DNA of 64,000 nucleotides from Thelephora terrestris (GCA_015956445.1 WIUZ02000015.1:522001-586000); one strand, 5' to 3'. Shown: positions 31,984 to 44,511, numbered from the stretch's first letter. Notes: generated from the sequence alone by a model not told the origin. Numbers and translations are program-made.

Positions 31984-33710
31984 TTACTTAAACTGGAGTC
32001 CGTCAGCCGCCACCCAAGACAGCGTGCATTGGAGACTCACGTTCTTCCCATCGGCCCACTTCTTACCGTCCAGTTCCAAGTCCCAAGCCAAAGCGTCCTC
32101 GAAGAACTTCTTGTCCGAATCGTTCGAAAGGTCGAGCTTCTTGTACTCGTAACTTTCCCAATCAGGAGCGCAATCCAGGGCGAGCGCGATGTCTTCACCT
32201 CTCGTGATAAACACGCCGCTGATAACTGAGTTATTTGGTTCGCCGAGGACTCCAATCGACCCGAACAGGTACTTCCTCGAAGCTTCCAGGCGGTTGAAAA
32301 AGCCGCCGATCTGGTTGGAAGACATGAAGACGAGGGTCAACTCATCGTTGTACTTGAAGTCGCATCTCCACACGGAGAACCCTTCCTTATCAAAGCTGAA
32401 GTACGGTCAGCATCTTCTTTCCTGTCGGAAGCGATTTCGACTCACTGTTCGTAGAACCATTCGATTGATCCTCCGGGACCTTTGGTTTCTTTGTTGGAAT
32501 AGGCGCGTTTCCAATCCTCAAGGTTGAAGGTAGATCTTGGGAGACTGTCGAGAGGGTTTTTTGGCTTCGGCTCCTCCTTGGGAACCAGATCTTCCTCCTC
32601 CTCTTCCTCTTCTACCTCAGGTTCCATCTCTTCCAGCAGCTTCGCTTTCTTTGGCTTCTCCGTGGGAGCGGCTTTTTTCGCAACCTCTTTTTTCTTCGTG
32701 TCCTTGGCAGGAGGAGCATACGTGAGGGCCTTTTCCGGCCATTGGACGGTCCAGAATTGAGCGATTTGCGGCTGATTGAGGACGGTCTCGACAAAACGAA
32801 CGATCGAGGGGTACTTGGGGAGGTTGTCGTTGCCGAGATAAACCTTTGCCGCGTTCAAGACCATTGTGGCAACGGAAAGGTCGGCGAGCGTTAAACGTTC
32901 GCCGACAAGGAAGGTCCTACTCTCGAGGACTTTCTCTAGAGTGTTGAAGGAGCGCTCGAGACGACCGATGTTATTCAAGTGCAGCTTTCAGAAGAGCGGT
33001 TAGCACATAAGTATACGAGATTTCGAGCGGGGGCGAGGAAACCAGCTACGAACGGGTTTCGAGTACGGGATCTTATGGGTAAACAGCGCTTTTAACAAAC
33101 CGCTGAAAGGCTGGATCTCCGTATCCGCGAAGTGGATCCACTGTTCGACGAGGGCCTGTTCTTCGGGAGTCCCACCTAGAAGCACGGCGGCGTTAGGGCC
33201 ACCGCGTGCGACAACTGGTGGATTCCAAACGTGAGTGATAGCTCAAAATGCAACAAAAAAATATGGCGAAATGATGTGATTTAAAGCTTCGGCATGCCGC
33301 GGTGTACGTCTTGGTCAGATAGCGATAACTGAACGTAAAAAGGGTTCACGAAATGAAGGGACGTTCCACCGGACCGATAGAACTGCAATCGCTATTGAGA
33401 CGAGGTAGACTCTGAACTCAACTGTATCGGGCAATCGCCGTGCTCTCCGCCAAGAAGAACCCTTCGGGGGTCTCCAAGGCTGGGGCCTTTCCATGCGGGA
33501 ACTTGGCCGTGAACTCGGGGGTCTTGTTGGTCTCGTAGTGGACGTAATTCGCAGGAGTGTCATACGTGACCCCAGAGAGGGCGGCGATGGCTTTGATCTA
33601 CAAGACATATCGAGATATCAGCTCATTTCAAGGATTGCATCGAATAGTTCGGATACCCTGGCAGTCACGACTGAAGTAGGCGAGAAATAGATGGTGCCGA
33701 TGGATGTCAT
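31984..33710 (-). CDS. TEF4: Translation elongation factor eEF1B, gamma subunit
   Basis: Gamma subunit of the eEF1B guanine-nucleotide exchange complex, which helps reload eEF1A with GTP in the cytosol. The six-exon model (33710-33657, 33597-33423, 33214-33054, 32984-32446, 32395-32041, 31992-31984) gives 430 aa with all phases consistent. The N-terminal glutathione-transferase-like domain begins MTSIGTIYFSPTSVVTAR and holds ETNKTPEFTAKFPHGKAPAL and FLVGERLTLADLSVA. An acidic and lysine-rich linker follows. The conserved C-terminal domain shows WFYEHFDKEGFSVWRCDFKY and MSSNQIGGFFNRLEASRKYL and ends DGKNFK. The last exon codes only for FK and the stop. It is an intact housekeeping gene between F-box genes. 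Confidence 0.93.
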
Positions 33711-33885
33711 TTTTGAAGATCGGTATGCTCGAGAAGATCAACGGCGCGGAAATCTCAAGTGGAAGATCGAATTGAATCAATATTATGACTCGACCCTAGG
33801 AGACGGGTGCGCCACATGATTGCGTCATCTATTCGCAAAGATGACCCGTCTACAGTAAATCGGAAACGAAAACCGAAAGCAACAA

Positions 33886-35852
33886 CTAGTTCTTGTGCAC
33901 CACATACATCTCTCCAACGAGAACAGCACATGATGCAACCATCGAAACAACAGCCAATGGAACGTTGAGTTTACAAAACTGCCATTGGCTGACATGAATC
34001 CCCTTCTGTTTCAAGATACTCCTCCAAAGCAAACCAGCCAACGAAGCACATACGGTAAATGTGAACGCTCCATAATTCGACGCGATTGCAAGCGTATAAA
34101 TTGCTGCGTCTCGTTGTCTTGGATCGATGGAATCTCCCATTCGTGCGATCCAAACTTCCAGAACTCGAGCGGCAAAGATAGTTGCCCCTATGTTTGTTCC
34201 GCATATCTTGGGAAACAGTCAGATAGAGAGCCATGCGAAGACAGGATGACTCACGTTGCACAAGATACAGGCAACGATGCCCATCCCCGCAGTGACACCG
34301 ACCACGCCCGTATTCCTTGCCCACCAAGCCCATCCGTTCGCAAACAGCTCAACCCAACCTTTGCTCGTCAGACCCTGAACCAAAACGAATGTCAAAAGAG
34401 CGAACGGCACAAGTGCGATGGGAAGCCTTTTGAGCACAGTCGTTGCGGTAGGGAATCTAGAACCGATGTAGCTTGGAGTGAGGTGCTGCCAAAATCCTTG
34501 CGCGTTTTGAACCGCCGGTGGGGGTGGAACACCCTCGGTGGCACCCATTTGGGACGTTACAGTCGTTCGCTCCATCTCTATTGAATCCGGCTGAGTGGTT
34601 GGACGGGAGGTATTCCAATCGTATATGATGTCCCGGACCAGCATGATACAAGCCGGTGGCACAGTGATCTGCCAAACAGGGACTTTCAGTATGCTGGTGC
34701 CAACCAGCACTCCAAGCGTTATTGTTAGGAGGACAGATCCGAAGATAGCGCCCCGTTTGTCAACAAGCACTGAAGACGGTTCGATGGTGGACTCCTCTCC
34801 CTGGACATCAATCGAACGCGGAACGTAATCTCGTCCACGGAACATAAGGAGGAAGACGGGGTAAGTCGCAATTGCAGCAGCGAGGACAGGGAGGGCCATG
34901 AACGCAGTGAAGGTTGGGAAGGAAATTGTGAATGCACCCGCCAAGACGAGGTTGGTCAGGTTGGAGGACACGAGAACCGCGGAACCTTGTGGAATTGAAT
35001 TACGGTGTCAAAATAAGGTGTTTTGAGACGCACCCATATTTGCAGCACAAAATTGCATGTATGTCCACGCTGTTGGGGGTTGTATGCTGCGAATTACGCG
35101 TCAAGGATAACTCGCAAAATCGATCTGACAGGATGGGTGCTTACCCTGCGATCCTAGTGAAGTAGACGAGGAAAGGGGTGCCGGAGAGAACAACCGGATC
35201 CTGGGCAAGGGTCAACCCTAGTAAAAAGGAACGAAAACGTGGAACCCACGTTGCCGACAGCGACGGCGAGGAGAAGGAAAAAGATCCAGAAGTAGAGGTG
35301 GAGCCTCTTGCCAGACGATCCTCCCCGATTGGCCACCCAGAACGCGAGGAACCTGAACAGCCCCGCTGCGTCGAGGGAAATTGTCAGATAAGCCTGTCGG
35401 TCGTATATGTCAGGTGGCTCCAAACGACGCGAAAGATATTGTTTACCAAAGAGATAAAAAGTGCCATAATGCTGAGGGGTTTTACCCCGCCCTCGCCGAA
35501 TAGTCCGACACGCAAATCGTGCCCATCGATGCACTTGGTGGCCAACAAAAGCAAAACGGCGAACAACGGGACCGTCGTGAAGTCGAGCGGGAGGTGATTT
35601 CTGTTGCACGAGCTCTTCCGAGGCTTGATGAGTTCCTTTTCAGCTAGAAACTTGGCTGGGGGAGACAGCTCGAAGCATGGGAGTGGTATCTTTGTTGGAA
35701 AGATCACGGCCGCGTCTGGGGTGACAAAAAACCTCTAAGAAGCAAACGATGACGAAGGGTAGCCACTCACTGGTGAGAACGAAAACTACTAGGGTAAAAA
35801 TGGATGACCAGTTCGATACTCCTGTGGTAACATTGGATGAGCTGGACTCCAT
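33886..35852 (-). CDS. Citrate/arsenite-type membrane transporter
   Basis: Predicted multi-pass permease of the ArsB/CitMHS ion transporter superfamily, 551 aa from seven exons (35852-35771, 35715-35447, 35393-35250, 35200-35145, 35086-35034, 34985-34255, 34206-33886), every phase consistent. Each join restores a family-like segment: VLTNAAVIFPTKIPL, LFISLAYLTISLDAAGLFRF, AVAVGNDPVVLSGTPFLVYF, CAANMGSAVLVSSNLTNLVL and ILCNICGTNIGATIFAARVL. These resemble the paired pore motifs of arsenite and anion permeases. The substrate cannot be told: an inorganic or organic anion is likely. No lesion was seen. Confidence 0.88.
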
Positions 35853-36421
35853 GGGTCGATGGTCGTCGTCGTCTTGCTAAAATGGTGCAATAGTTCCGAG
35901 CGGGGTTGAAATTTGTGGAATCATCTGGAATTACCTGGAATTATTGGCCGAATTAGTCAGCTACTCGTGCGGCACGTGCCAGGTCGATGGGGTGCCAATC
36001 GTTCCGTCGTTTCGCGGGAGATTCACTCCAACATCAGCAAGCCTATATTCAAAGCGTCGTAAGCGATTGTATACTTCATCGCCGATGTATGGAATGCGTC
36101 ATATTCAAGGCTATACATTGCCTGAATATTGCCTAAAAAATATCGTAGGCTATAGCATACTCGGTTGCCGTATTGCTCACGATTTGCTGATGTAAATGAC
36201 GTTCGATGGTTCTCGCTGTCCGAAGCATCCTTGTATACACTGATGTATATCCACCGAGCCTTATCTGAACACACATCCCACCACTATCGTGATTCAATCG
36301 TCGACGCTGTCAGGAGGCTAGACGTTGTGGCCAACATGAAGTAGATGAGATACCGAGTAGCATCACAGGGAGTGAGGAACAAAAATATCAACAAACTGTC
36401 CAAAGGCTGGCAATCGTGGCC
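35853..36421. other. Intergenic stretch without a supported gene
   Basis: It contains the transporter promoter and the 3' flank of F-box L. Short open frames on both strands at 35944-36274 have no recognisable content. I see nothing else. Confidence 0.5.
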
Positions 36422-37569
36422 CTAAGATCCGCGTAGAAATTGCCTGTAATCTCCAGTCTCGCAGACGACTCCTCTGTTCACAAGTTCGGGTAACATAATG
36501 GGTGCAGCCTCTCTCGCATACATCCATTCCCCTCTCCTGACGACGGATTTTATCTTCGGAATAATCGAATGAGAGGTCCATAATCGAACCAAGAGGTGGT
36601 CAAAATCCTGCCATTCGCGAAGGACCACTTCATCGAATGCGGCGAAGGCTACGGCCGAAAAGATGGTGATTTGTCGAAGGCATTTGGTTTTGGCGGTCTG
36701 AAGCGTCGTCACAATCCATCGAACATTTGGCGTCTCAAAGCGAAACTCCAAATATTTAAGCTTTGCGACGTGGGATAGGTCAAGCGGAGGTAGCATTCCG
36801 GACGATTCTACACTCCACCAGTAAGGTATTGGCAAACCTCAGGAATGGAAGGAAACGCACCTGAGGGACGATAACCGATGCAGAGAGACTCGAGGGTGTC
36901 AGAACACCCCGACACCAAATCCATTGCTGACCCTGCATATTCAACGGGACATACAATCTCGATGTTGGTGAAGCGGGGACTACCTGAAAGGGCTAATAAT
37001 CCACGTGCGGGCAAGCGGATTTCCTCAATCAGGCGAAGCGTCCCGGTGAATCTCGGTGAGGTCAATGGCGGGATCCATCCATCGCTGACACTCGCAGGCT
37101 CCTCGCAATGCAACGTCAGGTCCTCGAGAAGTGGGAACGAACAGACCAGGTTGAAGATATCAGAGAGTGGGACCGAGAAATGAGACAGATGAAGGCATTT
37201 GAGCGTGGGCGACAGTCCGTGCAATCGAACGAGAGGGGCCTCGCCAGATTTACCCCGGTAAAAAGCGCTCACTCTCAAGACTTCAACGTGGTGGAAGGAG
37301 CGGATGCATGGAGCGTTGATAGCGTTAGTCTCGGAAATCCAAAGATGGCGCGCATGATGAGCAGGTGAGTCGGCAGGATCAGGAAAGGCCTTCATCCATG
37401 ACCGGATAGTGGGTCCGAATACGCCGAAGCGGATGCAGGCGAAAAGATGTTTTCGGGTCCGCGGAATCCACGATTTCGAGGCAAGGCAACAAGCTTTGAG
37501 TGTTATCGGTTCATTGCACAGATACTCAAGGATGAGGTCGATGATTTCCGGTGGGAGGGAGCACGGCAT
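36422..37569 (-). CDS. F-box protein L
   Basis: F-box family member of 364 aa from exons 37569-36861 and 36807-36422. The 53-nt phase-1 intron (GTGCGT...GTGTAG) shifts the frame, which supports splicing. The start MPCSLPPEIIDLILEYLCNE runs into CCLASKSWIPRTRKHLFA. The middle has RLHGLSPTLKCLHLSH and LVCSFPLLEDLTLH. The C-terminus has WQDFDHLLVRLWTSHSIIP and ends FLRGS. It groups with J and K by CNEPxTLKACC and LVCSFPLLEDLT. Confidence 0.85.
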
Positions 37570-39149
37570 GGTGGTTTCTGTCGGACGTTGGAACTCACAG
37601 ACTTTTCTGCTGGAAGTAGGAGAAAGGACTCTGCCCAGGGGTCTGAGCGAATTCTTTGCGTTGAGTATTCGCAGAACGATCCGCTCAACAACGCTCACCT
37701 ACGAGGGGCCCTATGAGCCTACGTGAACGTGGCAACCTTTTTTTGTGTTTCTGCTCCACTACAACGTGGTTTGGTGTCTACGCGGTCCTGTAGAACTGCG
37801 TTTCAAGGGCTGGGCACCTGCTGACAACGACCTCGAGCACACTCCTCCTTGCCAGGCTGGAATCCAGCTCAGATTCAGGGGGAACGGTTTGGGGAATGCC
37901 CTGGACTCCTTGCACTGGATCTTGCCCTGTCGAATAGATTTCGCTCCCGTAGACCGACACTGGACCCAAACGCGATGGTGGAGGGAGTTCGGAAGGATCC
38001 GGATACTCGATCGGAACGGGCGCTCCAGCTTCGCCTCTGACCTCAAGTTGAACTCGTGAATCTCACCTTTTTTGCAGATGGATTACACTCGTCGTAGACT
38101 CGACTATCTGGCGAACCGTCTATTCAGCGCTCATATACACCTGGACCTGTACAGCGGATAGCCCTGGCGTTCAACATCAATCCTGTGACCACTGGGAATC
38201 TGGGACACTTCATCGCCACCACACCACCCTCTTCCGCCTTGTTAGCTTCCTACCGCGATGATCCATGATTTTCGGAGATCTAAGGTAAAGGTTCTCAACT
38301 CTGTAGACGAGGATGTTCTGTCCTTAACCCCAGTCTCGTGATCTTCCGAAGACCAAAAGTTTCTTAACTGACCGAAAAAGGGGAGAAGCTAGTCTCCACA
38401 GAGACCTCTTGAAGAGTGTGCGTTGGAGTTTCACGTTATGAATCGCTCTCAGGTTACCAAACCACGCCACAGGGGCCGGCGAAACACTCATTTGACCACG
38501 ACCACGGATGCAATATGTTACAGTTGCTGCACAGCGAGGGATCCATATGGATACGTGCGCCATCCTGCCGCTTAGCACCCCCCTCCCTTCGTTTCAGAGA
38601 CTCATCCCACTTGTAGGCCGAGTTCGCACGTGCTGGGCCTCTATCTTCCCCGTCTCCCATCTCCCCTAGCCACGCTGGAAGCCCCTTGGCCGTGGTCCCA
38701 ACCAACCGCCTAAATGGAGAGGGCAAGAATTCCGAACACCTTACGCAAATCGTCGCCAGAACTCTCCGGAGTCGATCATGAATGGGCAAGTCCCGCGAAT
38801 TCATAGGACACGGTGATCTCAGATGGAACTGACCCTAAGCGTCACCCTAAAATTGCAAAGCCTGATCAGCCACCGGGCTACCCTGGTAAGCCGTGTTATG
38901 CACGACGGAGCAATGCGGAAGCCTACGGGGTTGCGGTCGACGATAACTGACGTGTCTGTGTGATCCATTTCCATTTACCCGACTAAACTTCCATCACGGA
39001 AAGAGCCCCAAGGAACAAAAATGAGATTGCGGACATGACGCAATGCATGTCCGTGGCCGTCGTAAAGAATCGTTACGAGAGATCGTCTATAAGGATACAA
39101 CAACATTAAAAGGAGAAAGCAACGGGGCCGTGGTCTACAAGGGGCACGT
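37570..39149. other. Intergenic stretch between F-box L and the first ML gene
   Basis: The part up to about 38400 carries the eroded upstream block also seen before J and K. A stretch at about 38960-39149 matches the 3' flank of the other ML genes (42725-42900) in inverted orientation. Open frames at 38454-38804 and elsewhere show no family signature. Confidence 0.45.
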
Positions 39150-39818
39150 CTAGGCAAGAACAAAATTGAAACAGAATAGGGCCTCGTCGGTAGTAGGAGA
39201 GTATCCGTTGTTGAGTATGGTGATTTCGTCTACGGGCCACAGTGAGTCAAAGCCGCGCCGGTAAAAAGTTGGCGAACTCACGGTGATAGACCACCTCGGG
39301 CATGCGGACACTGTAACTGAAGGAGTAGTAGCTACCTGGTTGCACGGGACAACTCGCTCTGATGATCGGCCCAAGATGAGTGCGTCGGGCATGGAGAGCG
39401 AGGAGTGACATACGTGTCGCAAATTCTGACGGCCTCAGTCGAAAACTTAGCATCACCGCGGACGACGGTGACCTGGACGTAAGAATCGTCCTGAACCCTG
39501 CGTTCAGCCAACAGTACTCGCCGTAACTCGGTCGACTCACCTCGATCGGCACGGGGGTGTAAGCGTTGACGACAACGGTCAGGTCCTCACTGGCAACAGG
39601 CGGGTCCGGAGAAAAATCGACAGAGTTTATTGTGCCGGGTCCCCCTGCATGATAATACCATTGAGTTCCAGAGTGGGGCATCATGATGCAAGAATCTACG
39701 CACCGCATGATTGGAACTCCTGGTCGTCCCTCACGCCGAGGCCACCAAGTGAAGGAGCAGCAGAAGTAACACCGGAGAAGGCGAGGGCGAGGACAGCGAG
39801 GAGAGACAGACGAGCCAT
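39150..39818 (-). CDS. Secreted ML-domain (lipid-binding type) protein 1
   Basis: Small secreted protein of 150 aa from five exons (39818-39704, 39644-39541, 39490-39414, 39358-39282, 39229-39150), all phases consistent. MARLSLLAVLALAFSGVTSA is a signal peptide. The mature part has the look of an ML/NPC2-type fold: FSPDPPVASEDLTVVVNAY, ICDT, ASCPVQPGSYYSFSY and a closing FCFNF, with four cysteines spaced as in that family. ML proteins bind single lipids or sterols; the ligand here is unknown. Family assignment is by motif only. The gene is the inverted counterpart of ML2. Confidence 0.8.
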
Positions 39819-42051
39819 GATTGGAAGTAAGAGGCAGAACCTGTTGCTTTCCAGTGGTCTTGCATCGCGTTGAAGTACCCGTCTCGATTGGCCCTTCGCC
39901 AAAGAAAAATCGAAAGGGAGAATTTCCTTGTGGATGATTTGTGGTCCTTCCCCGCTGTCTCATTCCGCTCGGGGAACGGAAGCACCACCCGTCGTCCTGG
40001 GAAGTGAATGTCTTTCGTTCCATCAACTCGTTTCCTGTCAATCAGCAGCGTGGAGGCTGCAAGGAAAGGGGGCGGATTTCGGGCCACGCCCGTTTTCGCG
40101 GGTCTGGCTGGAACATAAAGTTGCTTCGGAACGACAGCTTGGGGTTTGACGTATGGTTTAAGCCCGCAAGAGTATCGGTTTCGTGAGAGGCCCTGCACTA
40201 CGGATTGCAGTCAAACTGGCACTACTCACGAGAAATCGTCAGTGGGCCCACCATGACGGTGGACGGAGCTAGTAGAAACGCGATCGACCGTGACGGCAAG
40301 CGTGATTCTGACGTACGCCATCACATGGAATTCCAGCGGAGTGCGTGCATGATCTACCAGATCTTATCAGTTTCCCGATGCAAACCAGCTGCTCAGGAGC
40401 AGTGGTGTCAATGTCTTTCCACCAAGCCACGTAACTTTGCCCCTTTAAATCCGATGTCTTTAAATATCACCTCGTTACTTGACTTTTTCCAGGTGTGAGA
40501 ACCCGTTTAATGGCGGCACGCTGTGCCCGTCAATACGTACGATAAGCCACGTGCAGCCTGTCACCCAAACAATCTTTTGCTCGGCTTTCATTTTTCGGCG
40601 AGTGTCAGCCAGGGGAACAGTTCCCATAAGTGGTGTATCTGAGATGTACGAGGGAGAAAGGTCAAAGTCAGAGCTACATTACCAAAGCCACGTCAAAGCT
40701 GCAGACTCGCACAACACTGCTCACGCAGGGCTCGGGTAAGAGCAAGCGAACAAAGTTCCCTTTTCCTTCATGCTACGGTCATGAATTTTTCAAGCACTCA
40801 CGGGACGTGCCTGACAAGCTACCTTGTTTGTGCACAGTTCCGCATTGCATATGCCTTTCTCACCTCTCGCTTATCGCATGAACAGCCCGACCTCACCTGT
40901 GAGCTAGAGGTTTCGTGCCCTGTTATGTATCAACTAAGCCAAGAGCAGGCCGTCTGTGCTGTGCCGTCAGTTTATCTCAGGTGCGGAATCATAGACGTGG
41001 GGCATGGTGTATTTTATGCACTTTGAACGACCCGGTTTGACAGGTACGTTCTGTGCACGCTTGAAAGTACATGACGGTGGCATGAAGGGAAAGCGGACGT
41101 TTGCTTGCTCTTACCCGGAGCCCTCGTGATTGGCTGGTTTGTGTCAGGAAACTAATGCATCGTGATATATGTGCCTGAAAGCGCTTGGTACGGTCGAAAT
41201 TTATCACCATCGTGACTTTGTTTCTCCAGGCGCGTGCATCAAACGGCTGTCGGAAACTTGTGCTTGGAAGTGTAGCCAGCTCCATCCAACCCATGAAGCT
41301 CCGAGTCGGCCGATATCGTTGACATCCGTACATGGAAGCACACATCGCAGCCCTCTAATGTTGTTTTTACGTTCGACACGAGGACTGAGGTATCGTTTTG
41401 TGTCACAAAAGATAAAACATGGGTCAGGAAGAGGAAACCGGGCCCCGCGGTGTGCGTGGTCGAGAGAAAGAATAACGAAAAAGTGAAATAGAAGCACCAT
41501 GCACGAGTGGTTACCGAATTGTTCGTGTTCATTGCATCAGTGCACGGAATTCCTCCGTCCCAGCTGATCGGGTAGATCATGCACACCGTTGTAATTCCAT
41601 GTGATGGCGTCATACTACGTCCGACAGAAAGTTCATGCTTACCTTCGAAGCGATCGCGCCTTTAACTCCGTCCGCCGTCCGTCACGGCGAGCTCCCGATT
41701 TCTCGCGAGTACTGGTTCGGCTGCAACCTGTGTCGCAAGACCTCCCACGAAGCTGATATTTCTGTGGGCTTCAACCAGAAGGCTAAACCCCAAGCCTCCC
41801 TTTGTTTTCAGCCGCCACGATGCTGATCGACAGGCAACGAGGTGATGGAATGAAAGCATTCACTTCCCAGCCTGGACGTCGGGTGGTGCTTCCGTTCCCC
41901 GAAACGCAAGCAGACAGCGGGGAAGGACCACAATTATCAACGAAAAATGAACCTTTTCGATTTTCTTTGGCGACGGGCCGATTCGAGACAGGTACTTAAA
42001 CACAATGCCAGGCCCCAGAAAAGCAACAGGTTCTGCCTCTTACTTCAAATC
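39819..42051. other. Divergent spacer between ML1 and ML2, with conserved promoter blocks at both ends
   Basis: About 230 bp directly upstream of each ML start are conserved among the three genes, including GGTTCTGCCTCTTACTT just before the ATG. ML2 and ML3 share TACTTAAAC at 41993-42001 and 58425-58433, about 52-60 bp before the start and possibly TATA-like; ML1 has TACTTCAAC. From about 40090 the sequence also matches 56905-58480. Open frames here are short and not conserved as proteins, so I call no gene. Confidence 0.55.
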
Positions 42052-42721
42052 ATGGCTCGTCTGTCTCTCCTCGCTCTCCTCGCCCTCGCCTTCTCTGGTG
42101 TTGCTTCTGCTGCTCCTGCACTTGGTGGCCTCACTGCCAGGGACAACCAGAGTTTCAAACCATGCGGTACGTGGATTCTTGCGTCCCAATGCCCCACCTC
42201 TGGAACTCAACGGTATCATCATACAGGGGGCTCCGGCACAATACTCTCTGTCAACATTTCCCCGGACCCGCCTGTTGCCGGTGAGGAACTGGAAGTCTTC
42301 GTCACAGCTTCCACCCCCAGGCCGATTACGGTGAGTCGACCGAGTTACTGCGGCGAGTAGTGTTGGCTTGACGCGAGGCTCAGGCTCAGGACAATGCAGT
42401 CGTCCGGGCCACCGTCAGCCACGATGGTCAAGTGGTGTGGAGTCAGTCCAATAACATCTGCGACACGTACGTCCACTCCTCCCCGGGTCCGACACACTCA
42501 TCTTGAACCGATCATCAGGGCTAGTTGTCCCGTGCAACCAGGTACCTACTCCTTCACGTACAATGTCCAATTGCCTGAAGGGGTCTCTACCAGTGAGTTC
42601 GCAAAACGTTCACCGGCGCGACTTTGACTGACTGTGTTCCGTAGACGAAATCAACATCCTCACCAACGGATACGGTCCTTACTCCGGGCCCCTATCCTGC
42701 TTCGATTTTACTCCGGAGTAG
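42052..42721 (+). CDS. Secreted ML-domain (lipid-binding type) protein 2
   Basis: 148-aa secreted protein from exons 42052-42166, 42227-42330, 42390-42466, 42519-42592 and 42645-42721. The signal peptide is MARLSLLALLALAFSGVASA. The mature part holds ISPDPPVAGEELEVFVTAS, NNICDT, ASCPVQPGTYSFTYNV and LSCFDFTPE. The second intron could also end six bases earlier at 42383, adding two residues; 42389 was chosen to match the other two copies. All four introns are at the same places as in ML1 and ML3, so the three descend from one spliced gene. Confidence 0.8.
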
Positions 42722-43126
42722 ACGTGCCCCGTGTCGACCGCTGCTCAATGGCTTTTCCCTCTTAATATCGTTGTATCCTTATCGACGATCTATAGTAACG
42801 ACTCTGTACACTCACGCCGTACATGCCTTGCGTCATGATGTCCTCAATCTTATTTTCGCTTCTCGAAGCTATTTGCGCGAAGGGGCTTCCGCGAAAATCC
42901 TTTCCCGGATCCCACCTGTCCTCAGAGTGAAGCCGCGGTTCATCCAAGCATGTCTCACAATGAGTATTGCGCATAGCCCTGATCGCACATCGAATACGAT
43001 CACCGTCTGTACAACAGATATTGGTAAGGGCTACCTCTCTCTCCAGCTAACTTGTGCTAGCCATATCATTCTGGGTTGCCTACAAGAGCTTTCCTTACAT
43101 GATTCGGGATTCACAAACGCAAGAAA
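42722..43126. other. 3' flank of ML2 up to F-box M
   Basis: It matches the region after ML3 but lacks the roughly 520 bp found there at 59455-59980. A 170-codon plus-strand frame over 42771-43283 is not kept in that copy, so I call no gene. Confidence 0.5.
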
Positions 43127-44437
43127 TTACAGGCACGATCGGGATGCAAAGGGTATCTCGATGTTCATTGTGGTGATTCCGATGTTGACATCGTCGAAAG
43201 CTCGCGCCGCAACTGGTGTTACGAGCGAAAGCGGAGGGGCAAGTAAGGAAAGCCCTATCAACGATAAACAAGAGTTAAAATGACGTCGTAACCGCGCGCA
43301 TGAGACGATACAGACATTATGATTTCCCTCTTGCCCATGAACAAACCCTCTCTTCGTGAGTTCAGGCAACAAACTAGCCACAAGCTCTTGCGGGCCATTA
43401 CAGTACAAAATCTTTGGTAAAATCGAATGCGAGGTCCACAGTTGAACCATCAAATGGTCAAGCTCGTGCCATCCCAGGAATTTTCGACGCGGTGAGATGG
43501 GCCGGATGCTAGACATGAAGATGGTGATCTGCAGGAGCGTTTTGAATTGAGCAGTTTGAATAGCCGTAGTTATCCACTGTATGTCCGGCCCTCTCCATTG
43601 AAACTCCAGATGTTTGAGTTTCGTGGCATTGGAGAGGTCAACCGCGGGTGGCTCCACGTAGTCTAGGTCCACGCGTGACGGTAGGAAATTGATCAACTGT
43701 AGAGCTAGAAAAGACACACTCAAGGTGTAATACCCAAGGTAGAGAGTTTCCAGGCTTTCTGAACATTTCGACACCAAATCCGTTATCGTTTCTGAGTCGA
43801 TATCTTCAGCGTTGCACCGCACCCCGATTGTGGAGAAGTGGGGACCATCGAGGAGTTCCGACAATCCGCGTGCAATGGATCGACTCTCGCCGTGCAGCAA
43901 AAGGGACCCGGTGAGCTTTGGCGGGACCAAAGGAGTGGCCCACGGGCCGTCGGCCCTGATATCGCGGGCCTTGGAAGACAACGACAGATCTTCGAGGAGG
44001 GGAACGGAACAAATGAGCGTAATGATCTCCGAGACCGTGGCACAGACACGAGTCAGGTGGAGAGATTTGAGGGTGAGTGTGAATCCGTGCAATTGAGTGA
44101 GGGAAACCCCGCGGGACCCAAACATGTTCATTGTCAATTCTTCGACCTGGCCAAAGGAGCGAATCCAGGGAAGTACATCGGCGGAGACTACCCCGAGGCC
44201 ATGTACCCAGAAATTGCGTGTGTAATAAGCGGGCGAATCGAAAGGGTCTGGGAATGCCTTCGCCCACGATTCGATGGACCTGATTGAGTCGAGCTTAACG
44301 CGAGCGAAGATATATCTTCGTGATCGCGGAATCCACGATTTGGAGACGACGCAACAGGCTTTGAGAACGGTAGGTTCATTGTGCAGATGGTCGACGATGA
44401 GGTCGAGAATCTCCGGCGGGAGGAAGGGGAGCATCAT
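43127..44437 (-). CDS. F-box protein M
   Basis: F-box family member of 417 aa after removal of a 57-nt intron (43719-43663, GTGTGT...ACCTAG) that is a multiple of three and stop-free. Exons are 44437-43720 and 43662-43127. The start MMLPFLPPEILDLIVDHLHN leads into CCVVSKSWIPRSRRYIFA. The middle has QLHGFTLTLKSLHLT and LICSVPLLEDLSLS. The C-terminus has WHELDHLMVQLWTSHSILP. After KRGFVHG the frame runs on for about 50 residues not present in its close paralogue N; this tail is probably recent read-through. It is divergent from a Dph4 gene. Confidence 0.83.
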   Translation of the reverse strand: MMLPFLPPEILDLIVDHLHNEPTVLKACCVVSKSWIPRSRRYIFARVKLDSIRSIESWAKAFPDPFDSPAYYTRNFWVHGLGVVSADVLPWIRSFGQVEELTMNMFGSRGVSLTQLHGFTLTLKSLHLTRVCATVSEIITLICSVPLLEDLSLSSKARDIRADGPWATPLVPPKLTGSLLLHGESRSIARGLSELLDGPHFSTIGVRCNAEDIDSETITDLVSKCSESLETLYLGYYTLSVSFLALQLINFLPSRVDLDYVEPPAVDLSNATKLKHLEFQWRGPDIQWITTAIQTAQFKTLLQITIFMSSIRPISPRRKFLGWHELDHLMVQLWTSHSILPKILYCNGPQELVASLLPELTKRGFVHGQEGNHNVCIVSCARLRRHFNSCLSLIGLSLLAPPLSLVTPVAARAFDDVNIGITTMNIEIPFASRSCL

Positions 44438-44511
44438 AGTCTCGGTTGACACAGCGAACACCGTGGTTGGCTCGGCATTTCCCGTCGCAGGCTTGGACGA
44501 CGATCGCGCCC
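44438..44511. promoter_or_regulatory. 74-bp divergent region between F-box M and Dph4-a
   Basis: The two genes start back to back 74 bp apart; the other copy has 90 bp (61341-61430). The segments are largely alike, with the GGCTCGGCATTTCCCGTCGC block in both. A shared promoter is inferred from spacing alone. Confidence 0.5.

Noticed and set aside
42771-43283. 170-codon plus-strand frame overlapping the end of F-box M
   Set aside because: It is not open in the other segmental copy and overlaps a supported gene antisense.
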